Shown here one piece after another: positions 1-6,960 of a DNA stretch of 38,877 nucleotides (the first letter of the stretch is position 1; every line of letters starts with the position of its first letter). The stretch is from Candidatus Methylomirabilota bacterium (lineage in GTDB: Bacteria; Methylomirabilota; Methylomirabilia; Rokubacteriales; CSP1-6): NCBI GenBank assembly GCA_035936835.1, contig DASYVT010000092.1:1-38877 (forward strand), read 5' to 3'. Both the position numbers and the translations under genes were made by a program. A model generated the notes under the pieces. It was not told where the DNA came from, made no database searches, and saw nothing but the letters and a program-made list of their open reading frames with translations.

Positions 1-627
1 CGCGCGCTCGGCGGCCCTCGCGGGCACCACGGCCTTATCTTGAAGACAGCGAATATATGTGCGGGGCACGCGCATCCCGTAGAAGACGCGGAAGTCCACG
101 GTCTCGACGAATGGCCGGAGGGCCTGCGGCGTGAGGAGCGAGATCGCGCTCGATACGCGCGGGTCGCTCCGCGGCATGTCGCCCATCCAGCGCGCCCAGG
201 CGAACTCGGCCGGGTAGAGGAAGGTGCCGTCGCCGCGCGCGGCGGCGTTGCCGGTCATCATCGCGCGGCCGGCGGGCGTCATCAGCGTCGCGGCCAGGTT
301 TCCGCCATCGGGCACGACCACGGCCGCCAGGAAGACCAGGTGGGCGACGCGCGCGGGGGCCAGCTCAGCGGCTTTCGGGATCACGAGTCCGCCCATGGAG
401 TGGCCGACCAGCACTCCACGGCTGATGCCCTCGAGCGCCATGGCATTCGCCACCGCACGCCCGTACGCTTCCACTCCCGCGTGACGCACCTCGGCAGCCC
501 GCCTCCCGTGACCCGGCAGGTCGAGGGTGACCACGCGGTGCCCCTTGGCGCGAAGCCGCGCCGCCACCTCATCCCAGCACCACGCGCCGTGGCAGGCGCC
601 GTGGACGAGCACGTACTCGTTCGCCAT
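1..627 (-). CDS. Alpha/beta hydrolase, C-terminus cut by the window edge
   Basis: The reading frame starts at ATG 627 on the minus strand, with an AGAGG ribosome site about seven bases upstream, and stays open to base 1, giving 209 visible residues. It opens with MANEYVLVHGACHGAWCW, which supplies the oxyanion-hole HG and the cap-side HGAW typical of the small plant-SABP2/MES-like esterase and EstA group. The nucleophile elbow GHSMGG lies near residue 97, and a late Cys-Leu-Gln-Asp-Lys-Ala stretch matches the acid region of this group. The catalytic His would lie beyond the window. The substrate cannot be told; a small ester or lactone is likely from the family. It diverges from ridA across about 120 bases. 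Confidence 0.88.
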   Translation of the reverse strand, partial: MANEYVLVHGACHGAWCWDEVAARLRAKGHRVVTLDLPGHGRRAAEVRHAGVEAYGRAVANAMALEGISRGVLVGHSMGGLVIPKAAELAPARVAHLVFLAAVVVPDGGNLAATLMTPAGRAMMTGNAAARGDGTFLYPAEFAWARWMGDMPRSDPRVSSAISLLTPQALRPFVETVDFRVFYGMRVPRTYIRCLQDKAVVPARAAERA

Positions 628-648
628 GTCCGATCCTCTTATTGGGGG

Positions 649-677
649 TTGACTGTCACGCCCGGGGCCACTAGCGT
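649..677 (+). promoter_or_regulatory. Sigma-70-type promoter of ridA
   Basis: TTGACT at 649-654 and TAGCGT at 672-677 are separated by exactly 17 bases. Transcription would begin near 684 and leave a leader of about 62 bases before ridA. The same two hexamers with the same spacing recur at 30942-30970, which supports a real promoter class. This is inferred from sequence only. Confidence 0.55.
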
Positions 678-745
678 ATGGAGCAGCGGACCCGCGCGGC
701 GTCGTCATATTCGCCCAAGACCCGGCGTCCCTCAAGGAGATTCGC

Positions 746-1138
746 ATGGCCAAGATCGAGCGGTACTGCGCTCCCGGCGTCTTCGACCCTCCCACCTACT
801 CTCAGGGCGTCAAGGTCACGGGCGCCCAGACCATCCTCTTCCTCGCGGGACAGGTCGCGTACGACGAAAAGGGCCAGCCGGCCCACCGCGGCGACCTCGC
901 GGCTCAGGCGCGGGAAGCGTTCCGGGCCATCAAGGCCCAGGTGGAGGCGGGAGGCGGCACCATGGCCTCCATCGTCAAGATCAACACCTATCTGACCGAT
1001 ATCCGGCACCGGCAGGAGTTGATCCCGGTGCGAGAGGAGTTCTTCGGCAAGAAGGGCCCCGCCTCGACGCTGGTCGCCGTCGCGGCGCTCGCCCACCCCG
1101 ATTGGCTCATCGAAGTCGAAGCTATCGCCGTCGTCTGA
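746..1138 (+). CDS. ridA: RidA family enamine/imine deaminase
   Basis: This is a 130-residue protein of the YjgF/YER057c/UK114 (RidA) family, at the family's usual length. Family members form trimers and hydrolyse reactive enamine/imine intermediates made by PLP enzymes, in the cytosol. The family pattern is visible: the PxxYSQGVKV segment near residue 15, the FLAGQVAYDEKG strand, the QAREAFRAIKAQVEAGG helix, and V-K-I-N-T-Y-L-T-D followed by P-A-S-T-L-V-A-V. The usual strongly conserved Arg near residue 105 is not evident in its normal context, so the exact substrate is open. An AAGGAG site stands just before ATG 746. A phosphohexomutase gene follows 57 bases downstream and may be cotranscribed. 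Confidence 0.9.
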   Translation: MAKIERYCAPGVFDPPTYSQGVKVTGAQTILFLAGQVAYDEKGQPAHRGDLAAQAREAFRAIKAQVEAGGGTMASIVKINTYLTDIRHRQELIPVREEFFGKKGPASTLVAVAALAHPDWLIEVEAIAVV

Positions 1139-1195
1139 AGGCGGACTTGATGTTCGAGCCGAAACGCTAGCGGTGAGGCGAGGGCTGAATAGATC

Positions 1196-2569
1196 GTGAC
1201 CGACTTCAACCCGTTCATTTTCCGCGCGTATGACGTCCGCGGCAAGGTCGGCATCGACATCACGCCGGACGTCTTCGGGGAAGTCGGGCGCGCCTACGGC
1301 ACGCTCGTCCGCCGGCGGGGCGGTCGCGCCGTCGCGCTCGGGATGGACAACCGCACGACGTCGCCGCCTCTCAAGGAGGCCTTCGCCACCGGCATGCTGT
1401 CGACCGGGCTCGACGTCGTGGACATCGGGGTCAACCACACCCCGCTCCTCTACTTCGCGGTCGCGCACTGGAAGCTCGACGGCGGCGCCACCGTCACCGG
1501 CAGCCACAACCCCGTCTCCGACAACGGCGTCAAGATGGTCCTTGCTCGCGCCGCGCCGCTGACCGAGGAGGAGATCCAGGGCCTCCTGGCGACGATCACG
1601 AGCGGAGATTTCGAGCGCGGCGCGGGCGCGAGAACCACGCGAAACCCCCGCAATGACTACTTCGACGCCATCACCTCGAGCGTGAAGCTCTCGCGCCGGC
1701 TCAAGGTCGTGGCCGATGCCGGCAACGGCATCGCGGGCAGCTTCGCCCCCGAGCTGCTGCGCCGGCTGGGCGCAGACGTGATCGAGCTCTACTGCGAGTC
1801 CGACGGTACCTTCCCCAACCACCTGCCCGATCCCGAGATGGAGGAGAACACGCGCGAACTCGTCGCCAAGGTGCTCGAGACGCGCGCGGACATCGGGCTC
1901 GCCTACGACGGCGACGCCGACCGCGTGGGCGTCGTGGACGAGCGCGGCCGCCGCCACGAAGCCGACCTCATCCTGGCGCTCTTAGCCCGAGACCTGCTGA
2001 CCCGCCATCCCGGCGCCCAGGTAGTCTTCGACGTCAAGTCCTCGCAGGCGCTCGTGGACGACGTGCGGGCCCACGGCGGGAAGCCCGTCATGTGGAAGAC
2101 AGGCCACTCCCACCTCAAGCGCAAGATGCGGGAGGACGGGATCCTGCTGGGCGGCGAGGTCTCGGGGCACATGTTCTTCGGCGAGAACTGGTACGGCGTG
2201 GACGACGGCATCCTGGCCTCGTGCAAGATCCTCGAGCTGATGGCGCGCGACCCGCTGCCGGTCTCCGCCCACTTCGACACGCTGCCGCATTTCCACTCGA
2301 CGCCGGAGCTCAAGGCCGCCTGCCCTGACGACCGGAAGTTCGCCGTGATCGCCGCGCTTACCGCCGAGTTCAAGCGGCGCTACGAGATCGTCGACATCGA
2401 CGGCGCGCGCATCCTCTTCCCCGACGGGTGGGGGCTCGTGCGCGCGTCGAACACCAACCCGTACCTGACCCTGCGCTTCGAGGGCCGGAGCGCCGAGGCC
2501 GTCCTACGCATGAAGGCCGAGGTCTTCGACGCCCTCCGCCGCTACCCCTTCGTGACCCTCCCTACCTAG
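1196..2569 (+). CDS. Phosphomannomutase/phosphoglucomutase (alpha-D-phosphohexomutase)
   Basis: This 457-residue enzyme is a complete alpha-D-phosphohexomutase of the AlgC/ManB type, interconverting hexose 6- and 1-phosphates for sugar-nucleotide and polysaccharide synthesis. The four signature loops are visible in order: the phosphoserine loop TGSHNP with Ser at residue 103, the magnesium loop DGDADR at 238-243, the sugar loop GEVSGHMFF near 321, and the C-terminal phosphate-binding RASNTNPYLTLRFEG. The start is GTG 1196, chosen because the conserved N-terminal FRAYDVRG begins eight residues later. Its TAG stop lies in a CTAG that also supplies the stop of the convergent cytochrome gene, so the two genes overlap by four bases. 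Confidence 0.93.
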   Translation: MTDFNPFIFRAYDVRGKVGIDITPDVFGEVGRAYGTLVRRRGGRAVALGMDNRTTSPPLKEAFATGMLSTGLDVVDIGVNHTPLLYFAVAHWKLDGGATVTGSHNPVSDNGVKMVLARAAPLTEEEIQGLLATITSGDFERGAGARTTRNPRNDYFDAITSSVKLSRRLKVVADAGNGIAGSFAPELLRRLGADVIELYCESDGTFPNHLPDPEMEENTRELVAKVLETRADIGLAYDGDADRVGVVDERGRRHEADLILALLARDLLTRHPGAQVVFDVKSSQALVDDVRAHGGKPVMWKTGHSHLKRKMREDGILLGGEVSGHMFFGENWYGVDDGILASCKILELMARDPLPVSAHFDTLPHFHSTPELKAACPDDRKFAVIAALTAEFKRRYEIVDIDGARILFPDGWGLVRASNTNPYLTLRFEGRSAEAVLRMKAEVFDALRRYPFVTLPT

Positions 2570-3120
2570 GGCTTTTCGATTGGGTTGCGGCGCACGGTGG
2601 GCAGGCCGATCTTGATGAAGGCGTGCTTCTCGGCCGCGTGGCAGCCAGTGCAGGCGGCGCGCAGCCCCTCGATCCGCTGCTTGAAGAGCGCCTGGTCCTT
2701 CTTCTTGATCGCCTCGCCGACCTGCGGCAGCGTCGTTTTGAGGACGAACGTCTCCGCGCTCTGGCGGTACTCCGGCCGCCGCTCGAGCCCGAGCTCGATC
2801 GCCTTACCCAGCTCCTCGTACATGTGCTCGGCGTAGCCCCAGTTGCCGTCCACCCCGCCCCAGTACATTTCGCCGTAGCGGTAGGCAACCTCGGCCATCG
2901 TCGTCTCGAAGCCGCGCAGCTGACGCTGGATCGCCTCGGTGCGGGCCGCGGGGGCGAGCTTCGCGAGCCACCCGGCCTTCTCGGGCGCCGCGGCCTGCTG
3001 GTGCTGGTGCGTCTGCGCCGTCGCCGCGGTCCAGGCGGCCGCGGCCCCCGCCCCGACAAGCGCGGCGGCGACGAGCACGGCGAGGAGCGAGCGTCGCAGC
3101 GATGTCGTGCCTCGGTTCAT
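2566..3120 (-). CDS. Periplasmic cytochrome c with C-terminal CxxCH (c'-like)
   Basis: The 184-residue product has an N-terminal signal or anchor segment (about residues 11-30), then a His/Gln-rich linker and a mainly helical body. The single heme-attachment site, Cys157-Thr-Gly-Cys160-His161, is near the C-terminus, which is the layout of class II (c'-type) cytochromes. No Met axial ligand can be assigned with confidence. It should act in the periplasm as an electron carrier or gas/metal-responsive heme protein. The ATG overlaps the stop of the upstream HAD gene (ATGA), so the two are translationally coupled. It lies back to back with the copper/redox operon, and a link to that operon is plausible but unproven. 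Confidence 0.8.
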   Translation of the reverse strand: MNRGTTSLRRSLLAVLVAAALVGAGAAAAWTAATAQTHQHQQAAAPEKAGWLAKLAPAARTEAIQRQLRGFETTMAEVAYRYGEMYWGGVDGNWGYAEHMYEELGKAIELGLERRPEYRQSAETFVLKTTLPQVGEAIKKKDQALFKQRIEGLRAACTGCHAAEKHAFIKIGLPTVRRNPIEKP

Positions 3121-3854
3121 GACTGCTCCTTTCTGATCGTTCCCCCAGCCGTTCCCAAGATGAGCCCGGTCGCCTCGAGGAGATCCCGGGCCGTGACGCA
3201 ATCGCGCGGGCCCCAGAAGCCGCGCGGGTCGAGGAGGATGGCGCCGAGACCCGCGGCGCGGGAGCCCAGCACGTCCACGGAGTAGAGGTCGCCGACGTAT
3301 ACGGCCTCGTGGGCGGCGACGCCCGCCTGCTCGAGGCCCAGGCGGAAGATCTTCGGATCCGGCTTCTCGACGCCGACGACGGCCGAGTCGATGACGAAAT
3401 CGAGCGCGTCCCCGAGCCCCGCGCCGGCGAGGAGCGCACGCGCCCACCCGTTGGAGTTCGACACCACGCCCGCCACGAGGCCGGCCGCCTTCACCCGAAG
3501 GATCGCCGCCAGCGCGTCCGGGTCCGCGACGTTGAAAAGCCCGGCGGGCGCGTTGTAGCTCCGGCGGAAGCCCGCGGCGGCCTCGATCTCGGTAGGCGCA
3601 GTGATGCCGAGACCTTCCAGTAGGTAGGCGAGGTAGGAGTCCTGGGCCGTGCGCCCCTCGGTCGAGGCGCCGCGCGCGAGGTCGGCGTCGAGCCGCACCC
3701 GGGCGCGAAGCTCCGCCTCTTCGATCGCCTCGATCGAGACCTCGCGACCTCGGCTCTTCAGGTGGTCGGCGATCGCCGGGTAGTTCATCCGCATGAGCGT
3801 GTTGCCGGCATCGAAGAGGACAGCGCGGGGCCGGCTGGGAGCGGGAGGGGTCAT
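3117..3854 (-). CDS. HAD-superfamily hydrolase
   Basis: This 245-residue protein belongs to the haloacid-dehalogenase superfamily, probably a subfamily-I phosphatase. Motif I is LFDAGNTL near residue 14, with the nucleophile Asp present and the usual second Asp replaced by Asn, a common variant. Motif II is the VSNSN segment, the motif III Lys is in EKPDPKIF, and motif IV is YVGDLYSVD. ATG 3854 is chosen over upstream alternatives because it lies six bases after a perfect TATAAT and immediately precedes conserved sequence, which points to a leaderless message. The substrate is unknown. The gene is coupled to the downstream cytochrome by an ATGA overlap. Confidence 0.85.
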   Translation of the reverse strand: MTPPAPSRPRAVLFDAGNTLMRMNYPAIADHLKSRGREVSIEAIEEAELRARVRLDADLARGASTEGRTAQDSYLAYLLEGLGITAPTEIEAAAGFRRSYNAPAGLFNVADPDALAAILRVKAAGLVAGVVSNSNGWARALLAGAGLGDALDFVIDSAVVGVEKPDPKIFRLGLEQAGVAAHEAVYVGDLYSVDVLGSRAAGLGAILLDPRGFWGPRDCVTARDLLEATGLILGTAGGTIRKEQS

Positions 3855-3860
3855 ACCCCC

Positions 3861-3868
3861 ATTATAAT
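3861..3868. promoter_or_regulatory. Palindromic bidirectional -10 element (ATTATAAT)
   Basis: ATTATAAT is its own reverse complement, so it gives a perfect TATAAT on both strands. On the plus strand TATAAT ends six bases before GTG 3875; on the minus strand TATAAT ends six bases before ATG 3854. The two starts are therefore exactly symmetric about the element (10.5 bases each side), and both transcripts would begin on the start codon. No good -35 is seen on either side. Bidirectional promoters with a shared symmetric -10 are a known bacterial phenomenon; the use here is inferred. Confidence 0.65.
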
Positions 3869-3874
3869 GATGCG

Positions 3875-4078
3875 GTGATGGCCTCACGCCTACTCCTCGC
3901 TCTCCCGCTCCTCCTGTCCGCCGCGCCCGCTTCGGCGGACCACGGCGGTCCTCTCGCATCGGCGCCGATGAGCCCCATCACCGTGGCCCTGCTGGCGGGC
4001 GGCCTGGCCTTCGTCACCGTCCTGCTGCTGGTCCTGATCGTGCGACTCCTCGCGCGCCCCGCGCACAGGCCCGAATGA
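3875..4078 (+). CDS. Small exported single-pass membrane protein, first gene of the copper/redox operon
   Basis: This is a 67-residue product (66 if the adjacent ATG 3878 is used). It has a signal peptide ending Ala-Ser-Ala, a short His/Gly segment beginning Asp-His-Gly-Gly, a hydrophobic span at about residues 36-59 and a basic tail. After cleavage the mature N-terminus would carry His at position 2, a possible copper ligand, though that is inference. I do not recognise the family. It is translationally coupled to copC by a four-base ATGA overlap and sits directly after the shared -10 element, so it is likely the leader gene of the operon, perhaps an assembly or anchoring subunit. Confidence 0.72.
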   Translation: MMASRLLLALPLLLSAAPASADHGGPLASAPMSPITVALLAGGLAFVTVLLLVLIVRLLARPAHRPE

Positions 4079-4470
4079 CCAGGGGCCGCGCGATCCTGTT
4101 CGCCGCCCTGGCCGGGGCCGGCGCGCTCTCGGCTGTCGGGCTCTCCCCCGGCGCCGCGCCCGCGCATTCGCTGCTCGTGCGCTCCGAGCCCGGACGCAGC
4201 GCGACGGTCACCCGCGCGCCCGAGCGCGTCAGGCTCTGGTTCAGCGAGCGGATCGAGCCCGCCTACGCCAAGCTGTCGGTCTGGAGCGAGGCCGGCACGC
4301 AGGTGGATGCGGGCGACGCCGCGGTCGATTCGAATGACCCGACCCTCCTTTCGGTGAGCACGCCCAACCTCGGCCCCGGGCGCTACACCGCGCGGTTCCG
4401 CGTGCTGTCGGTGGACGGCCATGTCGTCGAGTCGAGCTTCGCCTTCACCGTCAAGGCCGCCGCCCGATGA
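4075..4470 (+). CDS. copC: CopC-type periplasmic copper-binding protein
   Basis: This 131-residue protein is a single CopC domain behind a signal peptide. Cleavage after Ala-Pro-Ala would leave His31 as the mature N-terminus, and the Asp114-Gly-His116 pair near the C-terminus completes the known CopC Cu(II) site of N-terminal His, Asp and His. The beta-sandwich pattern is present: HSLLVRSEP, then VRLWFSERIEP, then YTARFRVLSVDGHVV. It should bind copper in the periplasm and pass it to the CopD-domain protein encoded next, with which it overlaps by four bases (ATGA). The length and residues fit the family well. Confidence 0.9.
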   Translation: MTRGRAILFAALAGAGALSAVGLSPGAAPAHSLLVRSEPGRSATVTRAPERVRLWFSERIEPAYAKLSVWSEAGTQVDAGDAAVDSNDPTLLSVSTPNLGPGRYTARFRVLSVDGHVVESSFAFTVKAAAR

Positions 4471-6485
4471 GCGGGGTCGGCGTCGGGATCCGCGCGCTCT
4501 CCACGGGCGCCGGCCTCCTCATCGTCGGCGTCATTGCCATGAGTCTTCTCGCGGGCCCGAGCGACAAGCCGACGGCGCGCCGGTGGCACCGACGCCTCGC
4601 GCGCTCCACGCGCTGGCTCGCCGCGCTTCTCCTCGTCTCGGGCGTGGCGGCGCTTGGATGGCAGGTCACCGTCGTGACGGGCCGGGTCGACGGCGCCGCC
4701 GACGGCACGGCGTGGCTGCGCCTCCTCGGGGCGACGCAGTTCGGGACGGTGTGGCTCCTTCGCCACGCGATCCTCCTGCTGCTGGCGGCCCTCGTCCTTC
4801 TCCGTGAGAGTGACGAGTCGCCTCCCGACTGGCTCGCCTGGCGTATCGAGGCGGGACTCCTCGCCGCCGCGGGCGTGGGCCTATCGGCATGGGCCGGTCA
4901 CGCGGTAGGGGTGGATCCCGGCAGCGCACTGCCCGCGCTCGTCAACGCCGTCCACCTGGTCGCCACCGGCGCCTGGCTCGGGGCCTTGCCGGCCCTCGCC
5001 CTGCTCCTGGTCGCGGCCTCGCGCGAGGCCGGCGCCGACTCGCGGCCCTTCGCGGTGCTGGCCACGCGCCGCTTCTCGACCTGGGCGCTCGCCGTGATGA
5101 CGGTCATCGTCGCCACCGGCGTGTGGAATGCCTGGAACGAAGTCGGCGGCGTCCCGGGCCTCGTGGGCACGGGCTACGGCCGGCTGGTCCTGCTCAAGGT
5201 CGCGCTGCTCCTCCCCGTGCTGGGGCTGGCCGGCTGGAACCGCGGCAGCCTGCTGCCTCGCCTGGGGGGCGACGGCTCCACCGTGGGCCGGCCCGCCATG
5301 AGGAGCCTCGCGGGTTTCGTCGGGGTCGAGGCCATCGTCGGCGCGGCGCTCGTGGTCGTGGCCGCGGTGCTGGCGTTGACGCCACCGGGCCGCCATATGA
5401 CACCCGAGTGGCCCTTCAGCTTCCGCCTGGCCCCCGACGTCACGTGGAACTTCCCCGGCGTCAAGACCCGCGTCTTCATCGGCGCCCAGACCGCCTTCGT
5501 CGGCGTGCTGGTCTTGGTCGCGGGCTGTCTCCTCCGGCGCTGGCGCCCGCTCATGCTTGCCGGCGCGGCGGTGCTCGTTGTCGCGGGGGCGCAGCAGGCG
5601 CTGCCACCGCTCGCCGTCGACGCCTACCCGACGACCTACCGGCGGCCCGCGGTCCCCTACAACGTCGCCTCGGTCGCTCATGGGTCCGCCCTCTACCGAA
5701 TCCACTGCGCCGGCTGCCATGGCCCGACGGGCCGCGGGGACGGACCTGCGGCGGCGGGGCTGCTTCGGCGACCGGCCGACTTGACCGCGCCACACACCAA
5801 TGACCACACAGCCGGCGACATCTTCTGGTGGCTCACCCACGGCGTCGGCATCGTCATGCCGGGCTTCGGCGTCCAGCTCTCGGAGGACGGGCGCTGGGAC
5901 CTGATCAACTTCCTTCGCGCGCTGTCGGCCGGCGAAGCGGCCCGCAGTCTCACCGACATCGACGAGCCCGAGCGCCCGCGCCTGGCGGCCCCCGATTTCA
6001 CCTTCGCCACGGGACCCGCGCAGATGAGCCTCAAGGACTACCGCGGCCGGCAGCCGGTCTTGCTCGTGCTGTTCACCCTGCCCTCGTCGCGCGCACGGCT
6101 CAGCGAGCTCGCCCAGGCCTACTCCGATCTCCGGAGCTTCAACGCGGCCGTCATCGCCGTGCCCATGGACGGTGGAGAAAAAATCCTGTCGCGCATCGGG
6201 GCATCTCCCCGCATCCTGTTCTCCGTGGCCACCGAGGGCGCGGCAGAGATCGTCTCGACCTACGCCCTGTTCCGGCGCACGCGGGCTCCCGAGGGCGCCC
6301 TGCCCAACTCGCCCATGCCCGCCCACATGGAGTTCCTGATCGATCGCTCGGGCTACTTCCGCGCGCGGTGGCTGCCGGGGGGACCTTCGCCGGGCTGGTC
6401 GGACATCAAGGTGCTGCTGGCCGAGATCCAGACGCTCAACCAGGAGACCGCGGTCGCGGCGCCTCCCGACGAGCACGTGCACTGA
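4467..6485 (+). CDS. CopD membrane domain fused to cytochrome c and a redoxin-like domain
   Basis: This 672-residue protein has three parts. Residues 1 to about 390 are a polytopic membrane region of the CopD (PF05425-like) type with His-rich helix ends, preceded by CopC as usual. Residues about 395-490 are a class I cytochrome c with Cys414-Ala-Gly-Cys417-His418 and the probable distal ligand Met464 in VMPGF. Residues about 505-660 resemble an AhpC/TSA or SCO-like thioredoxin fold (APDFTFATGPAQMSLKDYRG, VLLVLFTLPSS), but the redox CxxC is replaced by Pro-Ser-Ser-Arg, so it cannot do ordinary dithiol chemistry. The likely role is copper transport or delivery coupled to electron transfer at the membrane. 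It overlaps both neighbours. Confidence 0.85.
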   Translation: MSGVGVGIRALSTGAGLLIVGVIAMSLLAGPSDKPTARRWHRRLARSTRWLAALLLVSGVAALGWQVTVVTGRVDGAADGTAWLRLLGATQFGTVWLLRHAILLLLAALVLLRESDESPPDWLAWRIEAGLLAAAGVGLSAWAGHAVGVDPGSALPALVNAVHLVATGAWLGALPALALLLVAASREAGADSRPFAVLATRRFSTWALAVMTVIVATGVWNAWNEVGGVPGLVGTGYGRLVLLKVALLLPVLGLAGWNRGSLLPRLGGDGSTVGRPAMRSLAGFVGVEAIVGAALVVVAAVLALTPPGRHMTPEWPFSFRLAPDVTWNFPGVKTRVFIGAQTAFVGVLVLVAGCLLRRWRPLMLAGAAVLVVAGAQQALPPLAVDAYPTTYRRPAVPYNVASVAHGSALYRIHCAGCHGPTGRGDGPAAAGLLRRPADLTAPHTNDHTAGDIFWWLTHGVGIVMPGFGVQLSEDGRWDLINFLRALSAGEAARSLTDIDEPERPRLAAPDFTFATGPAQMSLKDYRGRQPVLLVLFTLPSSRARLSELAQAYSDLRSFNAAVIAVPMDGGEKILSRIGASPRILFSVATEGAAEIVSTYALFRRTRAPEGALPNSPMPAHMEFLIDRSGYFRARWLPGGPSPGWSDIKVLLAEIQTLNQETAVAAPPDEHVH

Positions 6486-6865
6486 TGCGGCTCTGGCGCG
6501 TGGTCCTCCTGCTCAACCTGGCGGTGGGCGTCGGCGTCCTCGCGGGCTGGCTCGCCTGGGGGCAGCAGATTCCGCGCCTCGAGCGGCGGCTGCTGGAGAG
6601 CCGGCAGCGGGTCCTGGTCGTCGGCGGCGAGCAGACGTGGATCGTCAAGGGCGTCGTGCGGGCCGTGATCCCGGAGATCCAGGTCGTGGTGCTGACCCAC
6701 GACGAGATCCCCGGCTTCATGCCGGCCGGGATGACGATGGGCTTCAAAGTTCAGAACCCGAAGACCCTCGAGCGCGCCCGCCCCGGGGATGTCGTGCGCT
6801 TCACGCTCACGGGCACCCCGCCGGATGTCCAGATCACCGCGCTCGTCAAGGAGGGGCAGTCATGA
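6485..6865 (+). CDS. Membrane-anchored CusF-like copper-binding protein
   Basis: This 126-residue protein has an N-terminal membrane anchor (about residues 5-25) followed by a small beta-barrel of the CusF/copper-chaperone type. The signature HDEIPGFMPAGMTMGF contains His72, Met79, Met83 and Met85, matching the His/Met Cu(I) site of that family. The closing RPGDVVRFTL strand is also typical. It probably takes copper, likely Cu(I), on the periplasmic face and exchanges it with the CopC/CopD proteins. ATG 6485 shares one base with the preceding stop (TGATG), and its own stop overlaps the next small gene by four bases. A longer in-frame extension to 5828 is rejected because it runs through copD. 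Confidence 0.88.
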   Translation: MRLWRVVLLLNLAVGVGVLAGWLAWGQQIPRLERRLLESRQRVLVVGGEQTWIVKGVVRAVIPEIQVVVLTHDEIPGFMPAGMTMGFKVQNPKTLERARPGDVVRFTLTGTPPDVQITALVKEGQS

Positions 6866-6960
6866 TCGGCGAACTCAGGCGGCTGCACCGGCACATCTGG
6901 ATCGCGTGGCTGCTTGTCGTCGCCACCGTGGTCACCTTCATCGTCTTCATGCAGCCGTGA
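6862..6960 (+). CDS. 32-residue single-span membrane peptide
   Basis: A short gene of 33 codons reads MIGELRRLHRHIWIAWLLVV and continues through a hydrophobic span to a Met-Gln-Pro end. It has a basic/His-rich cytoplasmic start and one transmembrane helix of about 20 residues. It overlaps the gene before it by ATGA and the gene after it by GTGA, so the coding call rests on precise coupling on both sides. Its size and shape resemble small accessory subunits of heme-membrane complexes such as CydX or CcoQ, but no homology is claimed. A role as accessory subunit of the following heme-b/Rieske protein is inference. Confidence 0.7.
   Translation: MIGELRRLHRHIWIAWLLVVATVVTFIVFMQP

Noticed and set aside
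671-1957. A 428-codon antisense frame over ridA and the phosphohexomutase
   Set aside because: It lies opposite two clear enzyme genes, has low-complexity Arg/Asp/Gly/Val composition typical of GC-rich shadow frames and no family match.
4881-6482. A 533-codon antisense frame opposite the CopD fusion
   Set aside because: The sense frame has domain motifs and precise overlaps with its neighbours; the antisense product is charged low-complexity sequence.
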